From assembly GCF_019430945.1 (NCBI RefSeq), contig NZ_JAHYCB010000002.1, positions 496,001 to 560,000 on the forward strand: 64,000 nt of DNA. Reading direction: 5' to 3'. Positions 16,066-23,787 of this stretch are shown here, in pieces. Made by a program: the position numbers and the translations under genes. This stretch comes from Neorhizobium populisoli. Lineage in GTDB: Bacteria; Pseudomonadota; Alphaproteobacteria; Rhizobiales; Rhizobiaceae. The notes under the pieces are model-generated. The model was not told where the DNA came from. It searched no databases and saw only the letters and a program-made list of their open reading frames with translations. The stretch's first letter is position 1, and each line of letters begins with the position of its first letter.

Positions 16066-16167
16066 GGTTTTCGCCTTTCCTGATTGCGTGACGGGAAAAT
16101 ATGGCCGACAGTCTCCATCGGGAAGAAGGCACCCAAAAGATTTATACATACCAAAAGGAGAGTGACT

Positions 16168-16587
16168 GTGGTGCAGGGCATCAAGCCATCGATGCGGTCG
16201 CCGTTGGGCCGTGAAATCCCCGATCAGGTCGATCCGGTTCTGGAGGAACTGGTGCGCGGTATCATTGCCCAGGTGGCCGACAAATGGACGATGCTGATCC
16301 TCGAAGTCCTGGAAGAGCATGGCACCCTGCGCTTCACGCAGATCGGCAAGCTCACCGAGGGCATCAGCCAGAAGATGCTGACCCAGACCCTGCGCCAGAT
16401 GGAGCGCGACGGCTTCGTGTCGCGCATCGTCCATCCGGTCATCCCGCCCAAGGTGGAATACAGCCTGACGGAACTCGGTCATAGCCTCAGCGCTGCTTTC
16501 TGCGGTGTCTGGGAATGGGCCGCCGCCCGTCACGCGGATATCGAAGCCGCCCGCCGCGCTTTCGAGGCGCGCAACCGGGCGGACTAA
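16168..16587 (+). CDS. HxlR-family transcriptional regulator
   Basis: A 139-residue HxlR-type winged-helix regulator, recognised by VADKWTMLILEVLEEHGTLR, the following RFTQIGKLTEGISQKMLTQT recognition region and the wing that ends in PPKVEYSLTELG. No obvious sensor cysteine motif is present apart from Cys in AAFCGVWEW. The GTG at 16168 is chosen because AAGGAG lies seven bases upstream; an in-frame start at 16084 overlaps the divergent promoter. The divergent SDR gene is the likely target. Confidence 0.87.
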   Translation: MVQGIKPSMRSPLGREIPDQVDPVLEELVRGIIAQVADKWTMLILEVLEEHGTLRFTQIGKLTEGISQKMLTQTLRQMERDGFVSRIVHPVIPPKVEYSLTELGHSLSAAFCGVWEWAAARHADIEAARRAFEARNRAD

Positions 16588-16630
16588 GCAAGCACCTGCG
16601 CGGTCGCTGCCGCCTCTCACGACCCCGTGA

Positions 16631-16642
16631 TTAGCATGCTAA
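16631..16642. promoter_or_regulatory. Perfect 12-bp palindrome upstream of the MFS gene
   Basis: TTAGCATGCTAA lies between the HxlR gene and the DHA2 pump, 120 bases before the pump start. It could be an operator. It is not followed by a T-run, so it is not a terminator. Confidence 0.35.
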
Positions 16643-16761
16643 GCTTTGTTGCATTGCGGCAGAGATGGTGGTTTAACGGGTTTCGCCGACCGCCCCAATC
16701 CGGCAGCCGGGCAGCCTCTCCCTCCGGCTTCTCCTGATATGCCCTCCATGGCACGCCACTC

Positions 16762-18213
16762 ATGACTTCCGTCGACGATACCACCGTTTTCGCGGTCGAA
16801 CGCGATCCCAAACTGCGTTTCATCATCCCGGCCGTGGTCGCGGTTGCCTTCCTGATGGAACAGCTCGACCAGACGATCATCGTCACCGCCATTCCCGATA
16901 TCGCGGCAAGTCTCGGCACCGTGCCGCTCAGGATGAACCTCGCGATCACCACCTATGTGCTGACGCTTGCCATGTTCATTCCGGTCAGCGGCTGGTTTGC
17001 AGACCGGTTCGGCGCGCGGCGCGTCTTCATGGCGGCGCTGCTCGTCTTTTCGGTAGGGTCGATCCTCTGCGGCATGGCGACCAGCCTGCCGATGCTGATC
17101 GCCACCCGCGCGCTACAGGGCATCGGCGGCGCGATGATGACGCCGGTCGGCCGGCTGATCCTGATCCGCAGCTTTCCGCGCGCCCAGCTGATCACCGCCA
17201 TGACCTACATGACCCTGCCGGCGATCGTCGGTCCTTTGCTTGGCCCGCTTTTGGGTGGTTTCCTGACCACCTATGTCTCCTGGCGCTGGATCTTCTGGGT
17301 CAACGTGCCCTTCGGCATTATCGGCATGCTGGTGGCGATGCGGTATGTCGAGGATACCAGGGTCGATGCCACCGCAAAGTTCGACCTGCCGGGTTTCCTG
17401 ATGGTCGGCGTGTCCTGCGTGCTCTTACAGTTCGGCATCGAAAATATCGGCCGCCCGACCGTTCCCGTCTCGGCGATCGTCGGCGTCATCGCCGTTGCGG
17501 TCCTGCTGTTCCTCGCCTTTGTGCGTTATGCGAAGAGCGTGGCGGCACCGGCCGTCGACATGAACCTCTTCAAGGAACGCACGTTCACGATCGGCACGCT
17601 GGCCGGCGGCGTCTGTCGCATCGGGCTGAACGGCGTGCCCTTCCTGTTGCCGCTGATGCTGCAGGTGGCCTACGGCTTCAGCGCCATGACGACGGGCCTG
17701 ATCACCTCCGTCAGCGTGCTGAGCGCGCTTGTGGCGCGGCCGCTTCTGTCGCGGGCGCTGCGCCGTTTCGGTTTCGCCCATGTGCTGACCTGGAGCGCCG
17801 TCGGCGGCTCCGTCATCATCGCCGGCTTTACGCTGCTCGGGCCTGACACGCCGCACTGGATCATCTCCGCCTATGCCATGCTGTTCGGCTTCATGCGCGC
17901 CATGCAGTTCATGAGTTCCAACACGCTCTCCTATTCCGATATGCCGGCCTCCCAGCTTTCCCGCGCCACCTCGGTCGGCGGCGTGCTGCAACAACTCTCT
18001 GTCACCTTCGGCGTTTCGATCGCCGCCATGCTGCTCGGCCTCGTCACACAAGACGGTTCGGCGCTGACGCCGGAGACGTTTGATACGGTCTTCCTGATTT
18101 CGGCTGTGCTGCCATTGCTCGGTATTCCGGGGTTCTTTTTCCTGAAGCCGGAGGATGGGGCCGAGGTGAGCGGGTATTCTTCGCAAAATAAAAGAAAATC
18201 CGAGCGCTCTTAG
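16762..18213 (+). CDS. MFS efflux transporter, DHA2 (EmrB/QacA) family
   Basis: A 483-residue drug:proton antiporter with about 14 transmembrane helices. The DHA2 motif is visible as MEQLDQTIIVTAIPDIAASL at the first helix (motif D1: LDxTIVNVALP), and GWFADRFGARRVF is the conserved loop 2-3 motif A. It probably exports a toxic compound at the inner membrane; specificity is unknown. The ATG at 16762 has a weak ribosome site. No membrane-fusion partner (EmrA) is adjacent. The gene ends shortly before an AT-rich segment with different composition. Confidence 0.9.
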   Translation: MTSVDDTTVFAVERDPKLRFIIPAVVAVAFLMEQLDQTIIVTAIPDIAASLGTVPLRMNLAITTYVLTLAMFIPVSGWFADRFGARRVFMAALLVFSVGSILCGMATSLPMLIATRALQGIGGAMMTPVGRLILIRSFPRAQLITAMTYMTLPAIVGPLLGPLLGGFLTTYVSWRWIFWVNVPFGIIGMLVAMRYVEDTRVDATAKFDLPGFLMVGVSCVLLQFGIENIGRPTVPVSAIVGVIAVAVLLFLAFVRYAKSVAAPAVDMNLFKERTFTIGTLAGGVCRIGLNGVPFLLPLMLQVAYGFSAMTTGLITSVSVLSALVARPLLSRALRRFGFAHVLTWSAVGGSVIIAGFTLLGPDTPHWIISAYAMLFGFMRAMQFMSSNTLSYSDMPASQLSRATSVGGVLQQLSVTFGVSIAAMLLGLVTQDGSALTPETFDTVFLISAVLPLLGIPGFFFLKPEDGAEVSGYSSQNKRKSERS

Positions 18214-18318
18214 ATTCCACGCCAACGGGGCGGCATCTTAAGTCGATAAAATAACAAGTTGTTGTATTTTTAGGAGGTTGTGATAATATTTATCGGCAAT
18301 CATGAGTTGGAGGTTGTC

Positions 18319-20037
18319 ATGGATGCTGCCGGTGTGATCGATATTTTCTTTTCAAAAATGACAATTCCAATGGCGGTCATGACCATGATAGTGGCGATCG
18401 CATGTTTCGGGTTTTCTTTTAAGAAATTCACCACTCTTGCGTGGCAACCCGGTATGTCAAAGGTTCCGATTGGCGCGAGATATTGGACGACATACTATAA
18501 TTATTATGTATCTGGAATTATATATGCATCTATATCGATAATATTGTTTATATTGCTTATATTTTCACCCGAATTGCTTGATTATATATTGAAGATTATT
18601 TCGGGGAAGCTAAATTTGGGGGAACTGTCGATACCGACACAGGGTTTTCCCGATGTCGCGCGACCGATCGTGGCACTGAGTGTGATCTTCGTTTTGTTCG
18701 GAAGCCGTAAAAGCCCATTTCACGGAGTCGAGGAAGGGCTTCGTGGGTTTCTTCAGGATTGCGCATCTATTCCGACGAAAGTGCGATCTGTTGTCAATTC
18801 AATGGTCAAAGCAACATTCGATCCATCGAGAAAAAGCCAGTTGGCCGGCGCTGCGGCCGAGTTCATGTCCGATGCGTCGATGGATGAATGGCCCGAACAC
18901 GTCAAGGGCAAATCCTTTGACGACAAGCTTTACAAGATACTGGCTGTGAAAGCGGAGATCGACAAGTGGTCCAGCACGATGTCTGAGCTCAATGCCCTTC
19001 ACAAAGAATGCGCTGAAGAGTTCGGCCGATTGGACGCCGACATGCGATCGCTTTTTTTGCAGATCGAGAACTACATCGATCTCATTAAAAATAACGCTGA
19101 AAAACATGATATAGATGAAATGGAAAGAGATATACTCTTGTATTTGGATAATATGGAATCCAGAGTGTATTTGCCGATAGCATGGAAGCTTTTTATCGGA
19201 TCGAGATTTATTTCGAGGCGGCGGCAGATATTGGAAAAAGTGGGATTTCTGGATCTTCCTATGACGAAGCCAAGAGTTGTATTAAAGTCGATGCAAGAGG
19301 ATATCTATCAAATTTCAGCCGGATTGCTATTCGTTATATACCCCGTTGGTATTTTCATTGCGTCGGCTTTCTTACATTGGAAGCCGGACAATAAATGGTG
19401 GGACGTTCTATTGATTTGGCCTATGCAATTCGTGATTTTCTTCCTGTCCATCCTGGTGCCGGCGATATGGATTGCCGACAGGATACATAAAGACAACAAA
19501 AATCGCTTTCTGGGTTATTTGATTGCCGCACCTTTTGGATTTTTCGGCTCGATCTTGAGCATCGCCGCAACCCGCGGAATAGCTGACGGGGTCATTTCTG
19601 CCTCGACCGGTCAAGGCCTCGCTTCCGCGATCGTTTCTGCAGGGGCAGTCGCTCCGTTCGGTTTCTGCGCGGCGATAGTTACTGTTACTCTATCGGTACT
19701 TTCGGATATTCCGCGGAATTTTATCGGGCGATCTTTGTTAGATGGTCTGATAACGGCGATCGCGGCCGTGTTTTCGGTCGTTCTGGCGTTTGGTTTTGCT
19801 CAGGAAATTGATCGTCCCCTTTGGGACTTGCTCTGGCCCGATCAGGCCTTGATCCAGCAATTGCCGACGCTGAGACCCCTGCAGATGATAGTGCCTCTGA
19901 TCTCTTTCGCCGGATTTGCTCTCGGATTGTATGTACCTTCCGCCTTTCGCCGATATCGGCAGGGTCTTTCTTCGTCAACGTCAACGGCGCCAAAGCCGGT
20001 ATCGCCCCCGCGGTCAGTCGAGGTGGCATTGCCCTAG
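18319..20037 (+). CDS. Large multi-pass membrane protein with central coiled-coil domain, orphan
   Basis: A 572-residue protein that I do not recognise. About three N-terminal helices (MTIPMAVMTMIVAIACFGFS, YYVSGIIYASISIILFILL, ARPIVALSVIFVLFG) are followed by a roughly 190-residue soluble, charged, helix-rich segment (residues about 145-335), then about six helices (including ISAGLLFVIYPVGIFIASAF and AIVSAGAVAPFGFCAAIVTV) and a short Ser/Pro-rich tail. The first two thirds of the gene are strikingly AT-rich, with many ATA and TTA codons, unlike its neighbours, while the last 100 bases return to host composition. That suggests horizontal acquisition. The ATG at 18319 follows GGAGG; a GTG at 18280 is possible. 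Confidence 0.8.
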   Translation: MDAAGVIDIFFSKMTIPMAVMTMIVAIACFGFSFKKFTTLAWQPGMSKVPIGARYWTTYYNYYVSGIIYASISIILFILLIFSPELLDYILKIISGKLNLGELSIPTQGFPDVARPIVALSVIFVLFGSRKSPFHGVEEGLRGFLQDCASIPTKVRSVVNSMVKATFDPSRKSQLAGAAAEFMSDASMDEWPEHVKGKSFDDKLYKILAVKAEIDKWSSTMSELNALHKECAEEFGRLDADMRSLFLQIENYIDLIKNNAEKHDIDEMERDILLYLDNMESRVYLPIAWKLFIGSRFISRRRQILEKVGFLDLPMTKPRVVLKSMQEDIYQISAGLLFVIYPVGIFIASAFLHWKPDNKWWDVLLIWPMQFVIFFLSILVPAIWIADRIHKDNKNRFLGYLIAAPFGFFGSILSIAATRGIADGVISASTGQGLASAIVSAGAVAPFGFCAAIVTVTLSVLSDIPRNFIGRSLLDGLITAIAAVFSVVLAFGFAQEIDRPLWDLLWPDQALIQQLPTLRPLQMIVPLISFAGFALGLYVPSAFRRYRQGLSSSTSTAPKPVSPPRSVEVALP

Positions 20038-20178
20038 GTTCTACGCTGGCAGTTGCCACGTCGCCGCTCTCGATGCATTCCGAGCATGCGGCAAAGGCCG
20101 GCGCATCGGTGGCGCCGCAGATCCGGGAAAGCATCCCGAGGTCTCTAGGATCGATCGCGAGCATCTTCAGGCGGCTTC

Positions 20179-21699
20179 TCAGCGCCGTGCCGCCGCGAAG
20201 AACACTTCCGGGCCTTCCACCTCCACCAGCCGTTTCCCCTCGATCTGCCAGAACCGGTTGCCGATGGTGCGTACGAAACTGCGGTCGTGGGAGACGAGCA
20301 GGCAGCTTGCCTGATGTCCCAGCAATTCCGCCTCCAGCGCCTCCTGGCCATCGATATCGAGATGATTGGTCGGTTCGTCGAGCAGGTAGAAATTCGGCTC
20401 GCGAAGTCTCAGCACCAAGAGCCCCAGCCGCGCCTTCTGCCCGCCGGACAGGGCTGAGACCGGCTTGCCCTGCATATCGATCGACATGCCGGCGCCGGCC
20501 AGCAGGGTGCGCGCTCGCTGGTCGCCGATATCGAAACGGTGGATGATGGTTTCGTGCGGGGTGCGCCGGTCGTCGAGATCGGCCAGCGCCTGGTCGCCGT
20601 AACCGAGCACCAGAGAGGGCGTCGCCTTGATGCCGTCCGCCGTCGAGTTAGGCTCGGCGATCGCCCGGCGCAGCATCGTCGCCAGCCGCGTCTTGCCGGT
20701 GCCGTTGCGGCCGAGCAGTACGATCCGGTCGCCCTGGCAGATGAACTGCTGGCCGGTGCGAAACAGCAATGTGCCGTCCGGCGTCTTCACCTCGGCATTA
20801 TCGAGTGTCACCAGCACCTTGGCATGCGTGCAGCGGTTGGCGAGGCGGATGGCGCCGGCGGAGCGTTCCAGATGCGCCGGCTTAGTGGCATCCTCCAGCT
20901 TTTCGGCCCTTTCCTTTAGCTGCTTGGTCTTGGTGATCAGAAGATCGCTGCCGGAATTGATGCCGATATTCTTCAGCTTCGCCGCCTGCTTGCGCAGTTG
21001 GTCGGCGGTCTTCATGTCCCGCTCGTAGCGCCTGGCATCCGCGGCATCCGCCTCGTCCAGCGCCACCCGCGCCGGGCTGTAGGGCAGGGAGAAGACCTGG
21101 CTGTTCTCCGGCCGCAGAAACAGGGTGCGGCTGCTGACGGCATCGAGAAAGGCGCGGTCATGGCTCGCGAGGATCACCGGCACATCTCGCGGCAGCGCAT
21201 TCAGCCAGTCTTCCAGCAGCGCGATCTTGGCGAGGTCGAGATGGTTTGTCGGCTCGTCGAGCAAAAGCACGTCCGGCTCGGCCACCCAGGCCCGCGCGAT
21301 GAGCGCCAGCCGCTGCCAGCCGCCGCTCAAAGCGGAAAGCTGTCGTTCCTGCAGCTCTTCCGGCACCTCCATGCCTGCGAGAACTACATCCGCCCGCCAG
21401 CTCTCGCTGTCGATCTGGTCGGCCGGCAAGGCCTGCAGCACGGCATCCCGGAAGGTTGCGCCAACAAGGGCAGGAGGCACGTTCTGCTCTACCAGTCCGA
21501 CCGTCAGCCCGCGGGCACGGGTAATCTCACCCTCGGTCGCATCCAGCCGGCCGGTGATGCAGTTCAGAAGCGTGGACTTGCCGCGCCCGTTGGCTGCGAC
21601 GATGCCGATCCGGTCGCCGGCATTGACGGTGAGATTGAGCCCGGAAAACAGCGGGCTGGAAAGGATCACTCCGAGATTGCGGAGGTTGAGAATGCTCAT
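20179..21699 (-). CDS. ABC-F family ATPase (ribosome-associated)
   Basis: A 506-residue soluble protein with two ABC ATPase domains and no membrane segment, as in the ABC-F family (Uup, EttA, Vga/Msr). Walker A motifs are ANGRGKST and GRNGTGKT. Signature motifs are LSGGWQRLALIA and LSGGQKARLGLL, and Walker B segments LLLDEPTNHLDL and YLLDEPTNHLDI are clear. The linker between domains (about residues 220-270, KTADQLRKQAAKLKNIG) is charged. ABC-F proteins act on the ribosome; some protect it from antibiotics. The first domain begins almost at the N-terminus. A possible leader peptide lies upstream, hinting at translation-responsive control. Confidence 0.92.
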   Translation of the reverse strand: MSILNLRNLGVILSSPLFSGLNLTVNAGDRIGIVAANGRGKSTLLNCITGRLDATEGEITRARGLTVGLVEQNVPPALVGATFRDAVLQALPADQIDSESWRADVVLAGMEVPEELQERQLSALSGGWQRLALIARAWVAEPDVLLLDEPTNHLDLAKIALLEDWLNALPRDVPVILASHDRAFLDAVSSRTLFLRPENSQVFSLPYSPARVALDEADAADARRYERDMKTADQLRKQAAKLKNIGINSGSDLLITKTKQLKERAEKLEDATKPAHLERSAGAIRLANRCTHAKVLVTLDNAEVKTPDGTLLFRTGQQFICQGDRIVLLGRNGTGKTRLATMLRRAIAEPNSTADGIKATPSLVLGYGDQALADLDDRRTPHETIIHRFDIGDQRARTLLAGAGMSIDMQGKPVSALSGGQKARLGLLVLRLREPNFYLLDEPTNHLDIDGQEALEAELLGHQASCLLVSHDRSFVRTIGNRFWQIEGKRLVEVEGPEVFFAAARR

Positions 21700-21852
21700 G
21701 ATAAATCTCTGGTCTTGCCGCAGAAGGACGGTGTTGCCGGCACGCAGCTTTCAGCAACGCCGCCGTTTGCGGTGGGTATGAAATGGCAGGTGAATACCTG
21801 CCGGCCACGAAGGACCGACCAGAATGAGGATGTGTGAGAAAACGGCCTCTGG

Positions 21853-21927
21853 TCAGCCCTGCAAACGCATCTGCAGGGCGACGATCGGGCCACGGGGCCG
21901 GTAGAACCGGAGATAGAAATTGCGCAC
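21853..21927 (-). CDS. Candidate leader peptide upstream of the ABC-F gene
   Basis: A 24-codon frame starting with GTG at 21927, with a strong AGGAGG five bases upstream, encoding MRNFYLRFYRPRGPIVALQM followed by RLQG and stop. The last codons lie in a strong hairpin, GCCCTGCA/TGCAGGGC (21856-21879), and a second perfect hairpin GGCAGGT/ACCTGCC lies at 21785-21802. The peptide stop is 153 bases before the ABC-F start. The layout resembles ribosome-mediated attenuation of antibiotic-response genes; this role is inferred. Confidence 0.6.
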   Translation of the reverse strand: MRNFYLRFYRPRGPIVALQMRLQG

Positions 21928-21960
21928 GTGACCCTCCTTTCTCTGATGAGCACGGGAGGT

Positions 21961-21989
21961 GAAATATCATCGCACCCGGCGGATTGCAA
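21961..21989 (-). promoter_or_regulatory. Predicted promoter for leader peptide and ABC-F gene
   Basis: On the minus strand TTGCAA (21989-21984), a 17-base spacer and TATTTC (21966-21961) would start transcription near 21954, about 27 bases before the leader-peptide GTG. Confidence 0.4.
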
Positions 21990-22086
21990 TCTGACGGCGT
22001 GGAATGATGGCTCTGCCGGTCTTGCCCCACCCGGCCCGCTGCTATAGGGCCGATCCGAGACAGAGTTAGATTTCAGGGGAGAGCCG

Positions 22087-22389
22087 ATGACCGCCGGTGA
22101 CGACGACTACATCTATGACGAGGCAACCGGCGAATGGCGCCCGGCGTCGGAAATCGCCGCAGCCGCCGCACTGGCCGCCGAAGTGCGCGACGCCTCCGGC
22201 AACCTGCTGCAGGACGGCGATTCCGTCACTCTGATCAAAGACCTGAAGGTCAAGGGCGCCGGCCAGACCCTGAAACAGGGCACGGTGATCCGCTCGATCC
22301 GGCTGACGGACAATCCCGAAGAGATCGACTGCAAGCATGACGCCATCAAGGGTCTGGTGTTGAGGACGGAGTTCGTGAAGAAGCGGTAA
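22087..22389 (+). CDS. PhnA/YjdM-like protein lacking the zinc ribbon
   Basis: A 100-residue protein whose C-terminal two thirds match the PhnA (YjdM) domain: DASGNLLQDGDSVTLIKDLK, then VKGAGQTLKQGTVIRSIRLT and the ending LVLRTEFVKK. The N-terminal zinc ribbon of typical YjdM proteins is replaced by a short acidic segment DDDYIYDEATGEWRP. Despite the historical name, the family is not known to degrade phosphonates. The ATG at 22087 follows GGGGAGAG. A 39-base sequence similar to its last codons recurs at 22991-23029. Confidence 0.82.
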   Translation: MTAGDDDYIYDEATGEWRPASEIAAAAALAAEVRDASGNLLQDGDSVTLIKDLKVKGAGQTLKQGTVIRSIRLTDNPEEIDCKHDAIKGLVLRTEFVKKR

Positions 22390-22421
22390 AAGGCAAGGCG
22401 AGACGAAACGTGCGTTGTCGA

Positions 22422-22892
22422 TCAGCCGAATTTGTCGTCCGTCATGCCGACGCCCGTATCCTTGTCTTTGGGAAACAGGCCATAGTAGCAATCGGAACCG
22501 ACTATCCGATCGTCATTATAAACGGTCGATAACGTCACTTCGCAGAACTTGTCGCCGAGATTAGCGCGGTAGAAGCGCTTCATGTACTCACGCGGATAGA
22601 CTTCAATATAGTCACTCACCGGCGCAATCTCCGTCATGCATTGGTTGATCTCGCTCCAGATGGCACGGTCCGCCCTGTAAAGATTGGCCGGGTTGGTGGA
22701 CGGATAGCACCATCTCGCCGGTCCCTTTATCCGCCGCAAAGTGGACGCCATATTCTCGATCCGGTCCTTGGCCGATTGCGGCCAGGCGAATCTGTCCATG
22801 TTCGTGATCTCATCCCAGGCAACAAAGCTCGCAATGAGCAATGCGACGGCAAGGACAAGTCGTTTTATCCGACCTTGCGGGTAAAGTTTCAT
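22422..22892 (-). CDS. Membrane-anchored or exported protein, unknown
   Basis: A 156-residue protein with an N-terminal hydrophobic segment RLVLAVALLIASFVAWDEI (residues about 9-27) that could be a signal anchor, and a hydrophilic domain containing four cysteines (RWCYPS, INQCMTE, KFCEVT, SDCYYG) that could form two disulfides in the periplasm. No family is recognised. The ATG at 22892 is chosen so that the hydrophobic segment lies at the N-terminus; a longer in-frame start upstream is possible. It lies between the PhnA-like gene and a copy of that gene's tail. Confidence 0.65.
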   Translation of the reverse strand: MKLYPQGRIKRLVLAVALLIASFVAWDEITNMDRFAWPQSAKDRIENMASTLRRIKGPARWCYPSTNPANLYRADRAIWSEINQCMTEIAPVSDYIEVYPREYMKRFYRANLGDKFCEVTLSTVYNDDRIVGSDCYYGLFPKDKDTGVGMTDDKFG

Positions 22893-22990
22893 AGCGGAAT
22901 CATAGGGTAATGATTGGTTGCATCCGGATTGCCTGGTACCAAGCTGTGTCGTTCGGCCCCATCTGTCAACCAACGCGCTGCCAACTTGAT

Positions 22991-23029
22991 GCCCTAGTGC
23001 TGCGGACCGAGTTTATGCGGAAGCGGTGA
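22991..23029 (+). pseudogene. Remnant resembling the 3' end of the PhnA-like gene
   Basis: Thirteen codons read ALVLRTEFMRKR-stop, against GLVLRTEFVKKR-stop at the end of the intact gene: 9 of 12 residues and 28 of 39 bases identical. No upstream PhnA coding sequence is left. It may be the tail of a second, deleted copy. Confidence 0.5.
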
Positions 23030-23035
23030 GGACGG

Positions 23036-23473
23036 TCATTCCGGTGGCCGCTGGACCGAAACATCCAACGGCTCGAAGTGGCGGATATTGTTTGTAACGA
23101 CAGTCAATCCGTGTGCTTTTGCGGTGGCGGCGATCATCACATCGGCCAGATCCTGCGGGGTTCCGCTTGCGTCCGCGTCGTCAGCCATCTCGCCTGCAAT
23201 CCTCGCTGCATCGGCATCGAAGGGCAGGATGCGATCTTTAAATGTTGAACCGATGCCATCAAGCCAGTCGGCAAGCTTCGCGGCGCGCTCTTGGCCGCCT
23301 TTGCGATCAAGCTTTCGGATGCCGCGCTCAATTTCCGCGATGGTGATCGCTGCGATATAGAGCCGCCCGGCTGCGCCTTCGGTTATTATCCAGTCACGCA
23401 AGGCAGTCGAAGGCTCATATCTGCCAGGCGCCAAGCGGGAAATGACGTTCGTGTCGAGAAGATACCCACTCAC
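23036..23473 (-). CDS. VapC/FitB-type PIN-domain toxin
   Basis: A 145-residue PIN-domain ribonuclease toxin. The acidic catalytic residues are visible in YLLDTNVIS (Asp7), TIAEIERGIRKL, and the C-terminal PQDLADVMIAATAKAHGLTV, with VVTNNIRHFE at the end of the fold. It cleaves RNA when released from its antitoxin. Its ATG overlaps the antitoxin stop codon by four bases, so the two are translationally coupled. The conserved order antitoxin then toxin supports a functional module. Confidence 0.92.
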   Translation of the reverse strand: MSGYLLDTNVISRLAPGRYEPSTALRDWIITEGAAGRLYIAAITIAEIERGIRKLDRKGGQERAAKLADWLDGIGSTFKDRILPFDADAARIAGEMADDADASGTPQDLADVMIAATAKAHGLTVVTNNIRHFEPLDVSVQRPPE

Positions 23474-23721
23474 AGGTCGATATCACGCATAGTCGAACGA
23501 TCCCGTTCGAACTCGATTCCGCCGGGAAACGACATGAGATACTCGCCGAAATTCAACTGGGCTTTGCCGAGTGCCTTTTGGGCGGCCTCCGCAGCTTCGA
23601 TGCTGACCAACGCAGCCACTGGCTTGCCGTGACGGGTAATCGTCACGATCTCGCCCTTCAACGCCTGATCGACAAGAGTGGAGAAACCGGCCTTTGCCTC
23701 GCGGAGATTGACTGTCGACAT
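23470..23721 (-). CDS. Phd/YefM-family antitoxin
   Basis: An 83-residue antitoxin. The N-terminal Phd/YefM DNA-binding fold is seen as MSTVNLREAKAGFSTLVDQA and VTITRHGKPVAALVSIE, and the C-terminal part (NFGEYLMSFPGGIEFERDRS) would wrap the VapC toxin. The ATG at 23721 is preferred to one 21 bases upstream because AGAGG lies eight bases before it. A 22-bp palindrome just upstream is the likely autoregulatory operator. Confidence 0.9.
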   Translation of the reverse strand: MSTVNLREAKAGFSTLVDQALKGEIVTITRHGKPVAALVSIEAAEAAQKALGKAQLNFGEYLMSFPGGIEFERDRSTMRDIDL

Positions 23722-23732
23722 GGCATATACCT

Positions 23733-23779
23733 CTGTAGTCACATGTGACTACAGTAGGGGCTGGCCTTGCCGATTTCAA
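23733..23779 (-). promoter_or_regulatory. Promoter and operator of the Phd/VapC module
   Basis: A perfect 22-bp palindrome, arm CTGTAGTCACA (23733-23743) and its complement to 23754, overlaps the -10 box of a promoter read on the minus strand: TTGAAA (23779-23774), 17 bases, TACTGT (23756-23751). Toxin-antitoxin operons of this class repress themselves at such sites. Confidence 0.8.
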
Positions 23780-23787
23780 TCACAGAG

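Noticed and set aside
19721-20164. Minus-strand frame of about 147 codons at the end of the AT-rich gene
   Set aside because: No ribosome site, it overlaps the membrane-protein gene for most of its length, and no motif is visible. The part beyond 20037 reads weakly like coding sequence, so it might be a remnant, but support is too thin.
22087-22389. Phosphonate degradation gene
   Set aside because: The PhnA name is historical; the zinc ribbon is absent and no phn genes are nearby.
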